Below, one piece after another: positions 26,823 to 35,454 of a stretch of 64,000 bases of DNA. The stretch comes from Paraburkholderia monticola. GTDB lineage: Bacteria; Pseudomonadota; Gammaproteobacteria; Burkholderiales; Burkholderiaceae. The translations under genes and the position numbers were made by a program. Where the stretch lies: assembly GCF_001580545.1 (NCBI RefSeq), contig NZ_LRBG01000038.1, forward strand, positions 310,001-374,000, read 5' to 3'. Below the pieces are notes generated by a model that made no database searches, was not told where the DNA came from, and saw only the letters and a list, made by a program, of their open reading frames with translations. Position 1 is the stretch's first letter, and the number at the start of each line of letters is the position of its first letter.

Positions 26823-28292
26823 ATGGGCACGAACATGAATCGCGCGAAGACCCGTACTGGCAGAAGACGTGCCTTACGCACACTCGCCGCGTTGGCGACG
26901 GGTGCGGTCGCGCCGTTGTCAACGATCAGGCCCGCTTTGGCGCTGATACCGGACTCGGCGCGCGCGAACGCGCGGCCGCGCATGATGACCGATCTGATCG
27001 GCACCAACGGCTGGGCCGGCTCGGCCGCCGACATCGAGGCGTGGCAAGCGATGGGCATCAGCTGGGGGCGCGGCACGGTCGGCCCCGGTCAACCTGATCG
27101 GCCCGGCGAGCCGATGCGCATCGACAGAACCAGTTCGGCATTTGATCACGATCTGCCGTCCGCGCTATTGCGAAACGAACGCAATGGAATCGGTTCGCTG
27201 CTGCTGCTCGGCTATACGCCCAGGTGGAATGCGAGTGTGCCGGGCGACAGCAATTCGGCACCCGTCGATGTGGACGTGTGGAAGAAGTATGTCGACGCGG
27301 TGGTTCGCAAGTATTCGGCGCCGCCTTATAACCTTCGCTATTTCCAGATCTGGAACGAGGCTGCCGGCAAATTGTCCGGCGGCTTGCCGCAGGCAACGTT
27401 CTGGCACGGCCCGAATTTCAGCCAGGACGAAAAGCGCTCGAAACCGTATGAGCGCGCGATGCAGGATTACGTCGAGCGAATTCATATCCCGGCCGCACGC
27501 ATCATTCGCAGTTACCGCGCGTATGTAGTCTATGGCGGCTGGCCGGACCAAGGCGGCCTCGATAACTACCACCGCTGGCTCGAATATCGCAGCCCCGAAT
27601 TGAAAGAGCGCATGCTCGATTGGGTCGACTACATCGACACGCACTATCTGCCGGTCTCGGATATGGAGACGCTCTACCAGCAGTACGTGAAGAACGGTCC
27701 CGCGCGCGGCATCTGGCAAACGGAGATCGGCAACGAGTACATGAAGGATCCGCACTATTTGCCGCGCTATTTCTTCGATTTCGCGGTGTGGGCGCTCGGC
27801 AGGGAGTGGGACGATCCCAACAAGTATCTGTCGATGATCTATCACTGGGACGGCTATGAACCGTTTCGTCTCACGCATCCTGGTCCGCCCGAACGAACCT
27901 ACAACGTTTCGGGTCGAAGCTTGGTCGTATTGCGTCAAACCGTGGGCGGGCATCTGGCGAGCTTTTCGAAACCGGTGCAAGGTGGTCCGGGTGTTGCTGC
28001 GAACGCCTTGCTGTCCGGCACCGACCTCGTGATGCAGGTGAGTAGCAATGCGGGCTGGCAGAACATTGCCATCGGCGGGCTGCAGGCGCTGCGCTCACGC
28101 GCGGTACAGGTCGATTTCATCGACGCCGTGAGCGGCGAGAAGAGCGCGGCGGGCAGTGTTGCATCGAGTTGGGACAACGATTTGTTGAACGTGCGATTCA
28201 AGGTACCCGATCAGGTCAATGGCGCAGGCAATAACCCGCCCAAACATCTGGCGTATCTCGTGGTGCGTCGTGTGACGCAGGGAGTGGCATAG
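26823..28292 (+). CDS. Exported clan GH-A glycosidase (GH39-like) in the EPS locus
   Basis: This 489-residue protein has a GH-A-type (beta/alpha)8 glycosidase sequence: acid/base Glu179 in FQIWNEA and nucleophile candidate Glu301 in WQTEIGN. The N-terminus (RTGRRRALRTLAALATGAVAPL) looks like a twin-arginine export signal, so it may act in the periplasm. Enzymes of this kind in exopolysaccharide loci often trim the polymer or release it from the synthesis complex. It starts six bases after the GT4 stop and is followed by another glycosyltransferase. ATG at 26835 is an alternative start. The GH39/GH5 assignment is by motif only. Confidence 0.8.
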   Translation: MGTNMNRAKTRTGRRRALRTLAALATGAVAPLSTIRPALALIPDSARANARPRMMTDLIGTNGWAGSAADIEAWQAMGISWGRGTVGPGQPDRPGEPMRIDRTSSAFDHDLPSALLRNERNGIGSLLLLGYTPRWNASVPGDSNSAPVDVDVWKKYVDAVVRKYSAPPYNLRYFQIWNEAAGKLSGGLPQATFWHGPNFSQDEKRSKPYERAMQDYVERIHIPAARIIRSYRAYVVYGGWPDQGGLDNYHRWLEYRSPELKERMLDWVDYIDTHYLPVSDMETLYQQYVKNGPARGIWQTEIGNEYMKDPHYLPRYFFDFAVWALGREWDDPNKYLSMIYHWDGYEPFRLTHPGPPERTYNVSGRSLVVLRQTVGGHLASFSKPVQGGPGVAANALLSGTDLVMQVSSNAGWQNIAIGGLQALRSRAVQVDFIDAVSGEKSAAGSVASSWDNDLLNVRFKVPDQVNGAGNNPPKHLAYLVVRRVTQGVA

Positions 28293-28358
28293 CGATATTT
28301 CGCGAGCTTGACGGCCGCCGGGCGCCGGCGGAACGAACCTGACGAATAGCGTTGGCAC

Positions 28359-29372
28359 ATGATGAAACAGGTCACCATTGCGATTTGCAATTACAACTAC
28401 GAGCGCTATCTGGCCGCGGCGATCGACTCGGCGCTCGCGCAGGACTATCCGGCCACCACGGTGATGGTCGTCGACGATGGCTCGACCGACGGTTCGCGCG
28501 CGATCCTCGATAGCTATGGCGATCGCGTGCTGGCGCTCTACAAGAGAAACGGCGGACAAGTATCCGCGTACAACCATGCAATCGCCTCGCTCAACAGCGA
28601 ATATGTGATCTTTCTCGACTCCGACGACGTGCTGTACCCATCCGCGGTCTCCGAAATAATGCGCCTGTTCGACGGCGGCCCATGGGCCAAGGTGCAATTC
28701 CGGCTCGACGTGATGGACAGCGAAGGGGCGTTGACGGGCGCCTACGTGCCGAATAGCGAGCCGCCGCACGACTGCGGCAGACTGCTGCGCAGCGGTTGGC
28801 TCTATCCGTCGCCGCCCGCGTCGGGCAATGCTTACCGGGTGAGCGCGCTCAAGCAGATTTTCCCGGTCCCTGAAGAGGGCGTGAACCGCTACGGCGCGGA
28901 CTTTTATGCAATCTATGGTGTCGCGCTGGCTGGGCCGATCGCGACCATCTCCAAGTCGCTGGGCGGTTACCGGGTACACAACGCGGGCAGCGAAACGGTC
29001 GCGTTCGCGAACTCGGAGCAACTGACGAAAGCGCCGCGCGCGTTCAACATGCGCTGGGCCATTTTGCGCAATATTGCCAAAGACCGGCTCGAGGTCGAAT
29101 TGCCGGCGACTTTTCTCGACTTCTCGCACGAGAAGGCGACATTCTGCTCTTCCGTTTATCGCGCAACGTTTTTCAGGCGCTGGCACTGGATGCTGCTCGA
29201 TTCGGGTAGCTATCTGCATACGATCATCGCGAACCCGTTCTGGAGCCTGAAGAAAAAGCTTGGCACGCTCGTACTGTCGAGCCTGTGTCTCGTGCCTTAC
29301 TCGCCGCTGTCGGATTTCGCGGTGCGATATATCGCGAACCCGCTGGCGCGCCGTCGCGTTCCCGGTCGCTGA
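28359..29372 (+). CDS. Glycosyltransferase family 2
   Basis: This 337-residue GT-A enzyme has the canonical start VTIAICNYNYERYLAAAIDSALAQ, the UDP-binding VVDDGSTDGS and the metal-binding DXD-like FLDSDDVL. It would add one sugar of the repeat unit from a nucleotide-sugar donor at the cytoplasmic membrane. A double ATG occurs at 28359 and 28362 without a strong ribosome site, which suggests coupling to upstream translation. The C-terminal third is longer than the minimal GT2 domain and has an amphipathic membrane-associated look (FWSLKKKLGTLVLSSLCLVPY). The flippase gene follows after a short gap. Confidence 0.88.
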   Translation: MMKQVTIAICNYNYERYLAAAIDSALAQDYPATTVMVVDDGSTDGSRAILDSYGDRVLALYKRNGGQVSAYNHAIASLNSEYVIFLDSDDVLYPSAVSEIMRLFDGGPWAKVQFRLDVMDSEGALTGAYVPNSEPPHDCGRLLRSGWLYPSPPASGNAYRVSALKQIFPVPEEGVNRYGADFYAIYGVALAGPIATISKSLGGYRVHNAGSETVAFANSEQLTKAPRAFNMRWAILRNIAKDRLEVELPATFLDFSHEKATFCSSVYRATFFRRWHWMLLDSGSYLHTIIANPFWSLKKKLGTLVLSSLCLVPYSPLSDFAVRYIANPLARRRVPGR

Positions 29373-29387
29373 ACCATAGGAGGACGC

Positions 29388-30704
29388 ATGGATAGACGAG
29401 CGAGCGCCAATGTAATCGCCTTTATGTACGGCGGCTATTTGATGAGGTACGTGTACCTCATCATCGTCGTGCCGTTCTATGGAAGAGTGCTCGGTGTCGC
29501 CGAGTACGGGCGGGTGCTCGCGTCGATGTCGTTGATGAACGTGATCTGGATGCTCGTCAGTTTCGGCTTCACGTTCGTCGGCATGCGCGAGGTGTCGAAG
29601 GCGCACTCGGCGCAAGAATGCAATGCGATCTACTCGCTCCATGTCAGCGCACGACTGATCCTCGCCGTGCTTGGCGCGGCCATCGGCATCATTGCGACAT
29701 ATAGCTCGCCGGTATTGTCGGAGCGGCCACTGATCGGCCTGCTCGCGACCTTGCTCGGCATCGTGTCGGCACTCAATCTCGGCTGGCTATTTCAGGGGCG
29801 GCACCACTTTCGCACGCCGATCATGATCGAGGTGTTCGGCTTCGCGGTGAGCCTCGTGCTGGTGTTGTCGCTCGTCAGAGGGCCCGAAGACTCCGTATGG
29901 GTGCTGGCGAGCCTGCTGATTGCGGGTATCGCGTCGACGATCATTTCCTACGGTCTGGCGACGCGCCAACTCGGCTGGCCGCGTTTTACGTTCTCCGGTG
30001 TCGTGCCGCTCGTGCGCAACTCGACGATGCTGTTCTGCTATTCGTCGGGCTCGGTCGTGCTCACGGCCTCGTCGACGTATCTGTTGACCTTGCTGTCGAC
30101 GCCCGCGCAGGTCGGCTATTTCGGTGCGGCCGAGCGTTTCGCGACCATTGGACTCAGCCTGATGAGCCCCGCGGGCCAGGTCTTTATTCCGACGATTACC
30201 CGGCAACTCGCGCAAGGCGACAAGGAAGGCGCGCGCACCACCACGCGACGCGGCGCAATGCTGCTGCTCGGCTACGGCTTACTCGTGCTGTGCGGTGCAT
30301 TGGCGCTTTCGCCTTTTGTCCTGCCGCTGATTCTCGGCGCTGAGTTCGAGCCGAGTGCGCATGTGTTGCAGACGTTTGCATGGATGTTTCCGTTTGCCGC
30401 TTTCAATGAGTTGATCGCGTTCTATGTCTTCGTGCCGCGCAAGAAGGACAAGGTACTGGCGATTGCCGGACTCGCGTCGGGGCTGGTCAATCTCGTCGCC
30501 GCGCTCGTGCTCGCGCCGCGTTTCGGCGCGATGGGCATGGCGTCTGCTCGGGTGATCGGCGAAGCGGCGCTGTCGGCGGCACTGCTCGGGGTGATGATTC
30601 GCCTCGAGCTGGTTGGGTTGTTGCCCGGTGCCGAGCGGGCGCTCGCGCGGGTGCGGGTGGTGTGCGGGCTTCGTACGCAGGCGGGCGGCGCAAAGGATGA
30701 TTGA
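29388..30704 (+). CDS. wzx: Oligosaccharide flippase (Wzx type)
   Basis: This 438-residue polytopic membrane protein with about 12 to 14 segments belongs to the polysaccharide-synthesis/MOP flippase family. It carries undecaprenyl-linked repeat units to the periplasm. Marks include VIAFMYGGYLMRYVYLIIVVPFYGRVLG at the N-terminus, GWLFQGRHHF, and AERFATIGLSLMSPAGQVFIPTIT. The ribosome site AGGAGG is very good. Wzx is expected with the Wzy polymerase (31922-33253, opposite strand) and Wzc; the three together define a Wzy-dependent pathway. Confidence 0.9.
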   Translation: MDRRASANVIAFMYGGYLMRYVYLIIVVPFYGRVLGVAEYGRVLASMSLMNVIWMLVSFGFTFVGMREVSKAHSAQECNAIYSLHVSARLILAVLGAAIGIIATYSSPVLSERPLIGLLATLLGIVSALNLGWLFQGRHHFRTPIMIEVFGFAVSLVLVLSLVRGPEDSVWVLASLLIAGIASTIISYGLATRQLGWPRFTFSGVVPLVRNSTMLFCYSSGSVVLTASSTYLLTLLSTPAQVGYFGAAERFATIGLSLMSPAGQVFIPTITRQLAQGDKEGARTTTRRGAMLLLGYGLLVLCGALALSPFVLPLILGAEFEPSAHVLQTFAWMFPFAAFNELIAFYVFVPRKKDKVLAIAGLASGLVNLVAALVLAPRFGAMGMASARVIGEAALSAALLGVMIRLELVGLLPGAERALARVRVVCGLRTQAGGAKDD

Positions 30705-30755
30705 AGTAGCGCGTAAGTGTGCGGGGATGGGTTGGATTGTGACAGGGAGGTCGAA

Positions 30756-31946
30756 GTGAGAGTCGCTATTGTTCACGATTGGCTGGTGGTTTCCGGTGGC
30801 GCCGAGAAAGTATTGAAGAACATCATCGAGTGCTTCCCGGATGCGGACGTCTTTTCGATTGTCGATTTTCTCGAAGACCGCGATTGCGTGAAGGGGAAGT
30901 CCGTCAACACGTCGTTCATCCAGAAGATGCCATTCGCGCGAAGACGATACCGCGCCTATCTGCCGTTGATGCCGATCGCGATCGAGCAGGTCGATCTGTC
31001 CGGCTACGATCTCGTCATTTCGAGCTCGCACGCGGTCGCGAAAGGCGTGCTGACCGGCCCGAACCAGGTGCATATCAGCTACATTCATTCGCCGATCCGC
31101 TATGCGTGGGATCTGCAACATCAGTACCTGCGCGAATCCCATCTCGACAGGGGCCTGCGCTCGGCGTTGGCGCGCGTGCTGCTTCATTACATTCGCGGCT
31201 GGGATTCGCGCTCCGCCAACGGCGTCGATCATCTCGTGGCGAATTCGCAGTTCATCGCACGGCGCATCAAAAAGGCCTATCAGCGCGACTCGACGGTGAT
31301 CTATCCGCCCGTCGATCTGGCCAATACATCCATTGGTCCGGAGAAAGAGGATTTCTATGTGACGGCGTCGCGGATGGTGCCTTACAAGCGCATCGACCTG
31401 ATCGTTCAGGCCTTTTCGCAAACACCCGAGCGCAGGCTGGTTGTGATCGGCGACGGTCCCGAGATGAAGAAGATCAGGTCGGTGGCCGGCGAGAACGTCG
31501 AGATTCTCGGGCATCAGCCGTCGGACGTGCTGATCGATTATTTGCGGCGCGCGCGCGCCTTCGTGTTCGCGGCGGAGGAAGACTTCGGCATTTCCGTGGT
31601 CGAAGCGCAGGCGTGTGGCACGCCGGTGATCGCATTCGGGCGCGGCGGCGCGCTGGAATCGGTGGTGGGTCTGCCGCTCGAGCGGGCCACCGGGGTGTTC
31701 TACGGCGCGCAAACCACTGAGTCGTTGCTCGAAGCCGTCGGCCGGTTCGAGAGCAACGCGGGCTTATTCGACCCGCGCGCGTGCCGCAAGAATGCCGAGC
31801 GCTTTTCGTCGGAGAACTTCAAGAAGGCCCTGATGAACTTCGTCGACACGCGGCTGCCGTATGCGTGCGTCGAACAGTTTCTTCCCTATGCACCAAGTCA
31901 ACCACAGCCGGTCGAAGAACGTCATCTTGCCGACGTGACGCCCTGA
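30756..31946 (+). CDS. Glycosyltransferase family 4
   Basis: This 396-residue GT4 enzyme has the start VRVAIVHDWLVVSGGAEKVL, seen in mannosyltransferases of capsule loci, and the donor-binding EEDFGISVVEAQACGTPVIAFGRGG. I use GTG at 30756, five bases after GGGAGG; a longer frame begins at 30717 without support. SYIHSPIRYAWDL is a family-specific acceptor-side motif. Its 3' end overlaps the end of the polymerase gene by 25 bases on the other strand. Donor and linkage are unknown, but the GDP-mannose enzyme in the locus suggests mannose. Confidence 0.9.
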   Translation: MRVAIVHDWLVVSGGAEKVLKNIIECFPDADVFSIVDFLEDRDCVKGKSVNTSFIQKMPFARRRYRAYLPLMPIAIEQVDLSGYDLVISSSHAVAKGVLTGPNQVHISYIHSPIRYAWDLQHQYLRESHLDRGLRSALARVLLHYIRGWDSRSANGVDHLVANSQFIARRIKKAYQRDSTVIYPPVDLANTSIGPEKEDFYVTASRMVPYKRIDLIVQAFSQTPERRLVVIGDGPEMKKIRSVAGENVEILGHQPSDVLIDYLRRARAFVFAAEEDFGISVVEAQACGTPVIAFGRGGALESVVGLPLERATGVFYGAQTTESLLEAVGRFESNAGLFDPRACRKNAERFSSENFKKALMNFVDTRLPYACVEQFLPYAPSQPQPVEERHLADVTP

Positions 31947-33253
31947 GTCGGGCGCTGGGACACGGGCCGCGAAGAGGGCCCGGAAGCGGGCTGCGAAGCT
32001 CGCGTGCCCACGATGCCCGCCTTGCGCGCTCCGCGCGGGCCGGGTCTGAATGCGCTAACCGCCAGCGGACGCGCGGCGAGCAGCAACGAGATCACCAGAG
32101 TCAGAATCAGCACGTTCGACGGCGAGACCAGCCGATGCTCGGTTGCCGACATCACCAGCAGACAAACCGACGAAATCTCCACGAAGCGGAACGCCGCGAA
32201 TTGACGGCCCCCATCGACCAGCGCGGAATACGCCGCCCCCTGCTTGCTCCAATCGACCAGTTTCCAGTAAAACGCGATGATCAGCGTCAAGCCGACCACG
32301 CCGAGCTCGGCCAGGATATTCAGGTAGGAGTTGTGGGCGTGCGAGTCGCTGTGCTCGATCACGATGTTGGACGGCACGGCGAACAGATTGAAATACGACG
32401 CGAGGCTGCCGATATGATCGTCGAAGGAGCCGAAGCCGAGACCGACGATCGGGCTCTGTTCGAAGTACCTGAGCGCTCGAGGCCATAGCCACTCGTAGCG
32501 AATGTTGAGGTTGGCGACCTTGGCGTTATTCGCGGTAATCGTGAACGTATAGCCCATATAGTCGACGCTCGGCTCGGTATGGTAGAGCGCGATTGCGACC
32601 GAGGCGAGCAGCAGCATGGCGATCAGCGTCCCGAGCATCCAGCGCTTGCGGCCAAAGTATAGATAGGGCAGCACGGCGGCCGCGCCGAGCAGCGAGCCGC
32701 GGCTATAGGTCGAGAACAGCATTAGCGCATTGCACACGAGCAGCGCGATCAGCAGCTTGCTGCGTTTTTGCAGGTAGCAGGCTATGCCGAGACAGAAGAG
32801 CATCGCGAGGAAGCCGCCGGCTGCGTTCCGTGCAATGAAGAAGCTGCCGAAACTGTCGGCGGGGTGAGCGAAGATGCTGAACAGTCCGTTTTCGGCGATG
32901 TAGTAAGCGTACATCGGCAGATTGATCAGGACCGCGAATATGAACAGGGCCCGCAGTATCTTGTTCAGATCCCAGCGGTGCGCATACACGAAACCGGCAA
33001 AAATGGGCGTATAGGAGATGAAAAAATTGCCGTCGCGCCGATAGAAATCGAAATCGAGGAACGATTGCGGGTCATAGAGCAGCGTCGAGACGATCGCAAG
33101 CACCGTGAAAGCGAGGAGCGGTGTGACGAACGCGGGGTAGCTGCGGCCGTAAAAGCGCCATGCGCACAACAGCATCGGAACAAAGCCAATCGCACTGATG
33201 GGGACGAAATTCGTGACCGTCAGGAACAGTGCGAGTAGCGAAATATAGGCCAT
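31922..33253 (-). CDS. wzy: O-antigen ligase / Wzy-type polymerase
   Basis: This 443-residue inner-membrane protein has about eleven to twelve hydrophobic segments and a Wzy/WaaL-type periplasmic loop, including SHAHNSYLNILAELGVVGL, the conserved motif around the catalytic histidine of O-antigen ligases and polymerases. In this locus it most likely polymerises repeat units. The last ~45 residues form a disordered Pro/Ser/Arg-rich tail. It is the only main gene of the locus on the minus strand, placed between two plus-strand blocks, and it overlaps the upstream glycosyltransferase tail by 25 bases. Confidence 0.85.
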   Translation of the reverse strand: MAYISLLALFLTVTNFVPISAIGFVPMLLCAWRFYGRSYPAFVTPLLAFTVLAIVSTLLYDPQSFLDFDFYRRDGNFFISYTPIFAGFVYAHRWDLNKILRALFIFAVLINLPMYAYYIAENGLFSIFAHPADSFGSFFIARNAAGGFLAMLFCLGIACYLQKRSKLLIALLVCNALMLFSTYSRGSLLGAAAVLPYLYFGRKRWMLGTLIAMLLLASVAIALYHTEPSVDYMGYTFTITANNAKVANLNIRYEWLWPRALRYFEQSPIVGLGFGSFDDHIGSLASYFNLFAVPSNIVIEHSDSHAHNSYLNILAELGVVGLTLIIAFYWKLVDWSKQGAAYSALVDGGRQFAAFRFVEISSVCLLVMSATEHRLVSPSNVLILTLVISLLLAARPLAVSAFRPGPRGARKAGIVGTRASQPASGPSSRPVSQRPTQGVTSAR

Positions 33254-33892
33254 TGCAACTCCAGAAAAGCGGATCGCGCGCCGGTTGGGGCCGTGCCCAT
33301 GCGCTGGATGATGGCGAAATTGGAAGAAGCGGAGAACTCACGGCGCTTGCGCGAGGCGACACACCACACCGTTCTTAATCTTTGATATGAATGCCACAGG
33401 ACATGCCTGAACGGTAGCACCTGTCACAGTTTATTTCCAATGTTGCACTTCCCCTGCAATAGAAGTGCAAGCTCGTTCGCAAGCTTGCTAAATGTAGTCC
33501 CCGAGGGTCGCCAAAACTTCCGCGCTTCGCGCCAGATGCGCTGTCTCGCGGTGTTGCCTCCTATGATTGAACTCAACGGGGCAAGACGGCGAACAGATTC
33601 GATGCACGTCATTGCCGCATTCGTTCTTTCGTTTCAATCGTTTTCCGGTCGTCGTTGGCGAGCAGACCATTGCGATCCGGCCAGTCAGTTTCCGTACTTC
33701 CCGATCGAGCCGGATTTGCCGTCGGCGCATGCATTATTAGTGCGAGCTGAACTACTGGTCTGGTCCGTTTGTCACGGACGCCTGTCGATAAATCACATCA
33801 GACGGTATTTGCGTGGATCGCGGCGCACCGCGTTATGCGCTGTCGTCCAGCGAAAGCGTTTCCGTGCCGGAACCACTGCGAAGGAGTTAGCG
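33254..33892. other. 0.64-kb divergent promoter region, polymerase / GDP-mannose gene
   Basis: This region holds the start sites of two divergent transcripts. A clear dyad is at 33443-33470 (listed separately) and the ribosome site AAGGAG of the right-hand gene is at 33881-33886. In frame with the right-hand gene there is open sequence back to 33440, but its codon use and lack of conservation argue against translation. Confidence 0.45.
33443..33470. promoter_or_regulatory. Perfect 9-bp inverted repeat in EPS promoter region
   Basis: TTGCACTTC (33443-33451) and GAAGTGCAA (33462-33470) are exact inverted copies around a ten-base spacer. The centre-to-centre spacing of about 19 bases suits a dimeric regulator on one face of the helix. 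There is no T-run, so a terminator is unlikely. Confidence 0.55.
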
Positions 33893-35413
33893 ATGGGCAA
33901 GGTTACCGCGGCAGCAGCCGCGACGGATGTCGAAACGATATTGCAGGATTCTGTCGAGACGGATTTTCCGCCCCTCGTGCAGGTGATCCTCGCCGGTGGT
34001 TCCGGCACCCGCTTGTGGCCGGTGTCGCGCGAACAGTTTCCCAAGCAGCTGATCGACGTGATCGGCAATCAGACCTTGCTGCAGGCGACCATGGGGCGCA
34101 TGGCAGGGTTCGATGGCGCATGGGATGTCGCGGCCGATCCCGTGATCGTCTGCGGGACCGAGCATTATTTTGCTACCTACGAACAGGCGCGCGAAATCGG
34201 CGTGAATGCGCGAATCGTGGTTGAGCCCGCGCGTCGCGACACCGCGCCGGCCTTGACGCTTGCCGCGCTGAGCGCATGCGCGCAAGACGAAGACGCGATC
34301 CTGGTGGCGATGCCCGCCGACCATTCGATCGCGAATCTCGCAGCGCTTCATCACGCGCTCGACATCGCGGCGACGCACGCGCACGACGGCGCGATCGTCA
34401 CGCTAGGCGTGCCGCCCGAACGCCCTGACACGGGCTTCGGTTATATCCGTCTCGGCGATGCGTTGCGCGATGGCGCACACCGCATCGAACGCTTCGTCGA
34501 GAAGCCTGCGGCCGAACTCGCGGCTCAGTACGTCGCGTCGGGCAATTACTGGTGGAACAGCGGCATCTTCGTCGTGCGGGCGTCGGTGTGGCTGGCCATC
34601 ATCGAGCAGTTTCAGCCGGACATGCATGCGGCCTGCGTCGACGCGTGCCGCGACGCGAAGAAGACCGACGAATGCATCATGCCGAACGCCGACGAGTTTC
34701 TGCGCTCTCCCTCCGACTCGATCGACTATGCGGTGATGGAGCAACTCGGCAAGCCGGATTCGGCGTTTTCCGGCGTGGTGGTGCCGCTCGAAGCGGGCTG
34801 GTCCGATCTCGGTTCGTGGGACGCGGTTTGGCAAGCGATGGAAAAGGACGATTGCGGTAACGCCGCGAGCGGCCGGGTGCTGTTCGAAGGGGCCACCGCG
34901 ACTTACGCACGCTCGCAAGGCGGCCGGCTTCTCGCGTGCGTCGGCACCAGCAACATGATCGTGATCGAAACCGACGACGCGGTGCTGGTCGCGGATCGCT
35001 CGCATGTGCAGGACATCAAGGGTCTCGTGTCGCGGATCCGGGCTGAGAACTCGCCGGAAGCCGATGCGCACAGAAAGGTCCGCCGGCCATGGGGCTTTTA
35101 CGACTCGATCGATCACGGCGAGCGCTTTCAGGTGAAGCGCATCGTCGTCATGCCCGGCGGCCGCCTGTCGCTGCAGATGCACCATCATCGCGCCGAGCAC
35201 TGGGTCGTGGTGTGCGGAACGGCACTCGTCACGCGCGGAGAGGAGCAGTTTCTGCTCGGCGAAAACGAATCGACCTATATCCCGTTGGGCGTTCGCCATC
35301 GGCTCGAAAACCCGGGCCGCGTGCCGCTGCAGATCATCGAGGTGCAGTCGGGTACTTATCTCGGCGAAGACGACATCGTCCGTTTCGACGACCAGTACGG
35401 GCGTTGTGGCTGA
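33893..35413 (+). CDS. manC: Mannose-1-P guanylyltransferase / mannose-6-P isomerase
   Basis: This 506-residue bifunctional type II enzyme makes GDP-mannose from fructose-6-phosphate together with a phosphomannomutase, as BceA does for cepacian. The N-terminal pyrophosphorylase has GGSGTRLWPVSREQFPKQ at residues 35-52 and FVEKPAAELAAQYVASGNYWWNSG. The C-terminal cupin isomerase domain has RPWGFYDSI, LQMHHHRAEHWVVV and YIPLGVRHRLENPG. ATG at 33893 lies six bases after AAGGAG. The first ~25 residues are an extension compared with AlgA. The initiating transferase gene follows directly, the same order as bceA-bceB. Confidence 0.94.
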   Translation: MGKVTAAAAATDVETILQDSVETDFPPLVQVILAGGSGTRLWPVSREQFPKQLIDVIGNQTLLQATMGRMAGFDGAWDVAADPVIVCGTEHYFATYEQAREIGVNARIVVEPARRDTAPALTLAALSACAQDEDAILVAMPADHSIANLAALHHALDIAATHAHDGAIVTLGVPPERPDTGFGYIRLGDALRDGAHRIERFVEKPAAELAAQYVASGNYWWNSGIFVVRASVWLAIIEQFQPDMHAACVDACRDAKKTDECIMPNADEFLRSPSDSIDYAVMEQLGKPDSAFSGVVVPLEAGWSDLGSWDAVWQAMEKDDCGNAASGRVLFEGATATYARSQGGRLLACVGTSNMIVIETDDAVLVADRSHVQDIKGLVSRIRAENSPEADAHRKVRRPWGFYDSIDHGERFQVKRIVVMPGGRLSLQMHHHRAEHWVVVCGTALVTRGEEQFLLGENESTYIPLGVRHRLENPGRVPLQIIEVQSGTYLGEDDIVRFDDQYGRCG

Positions 35414-35454
35414 TGCGACGGAGTCGACTCGATACGTGCTATGAGGGGGCTGTG

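Noticed and set aside
33440..33892. N-terminal extension of the GDP-mannose gene
   Set aside because: The frame is open but lacks a ribosome site, while ATG 33893 has AAGGAG at ideal spacing and the family motif begins soon after.
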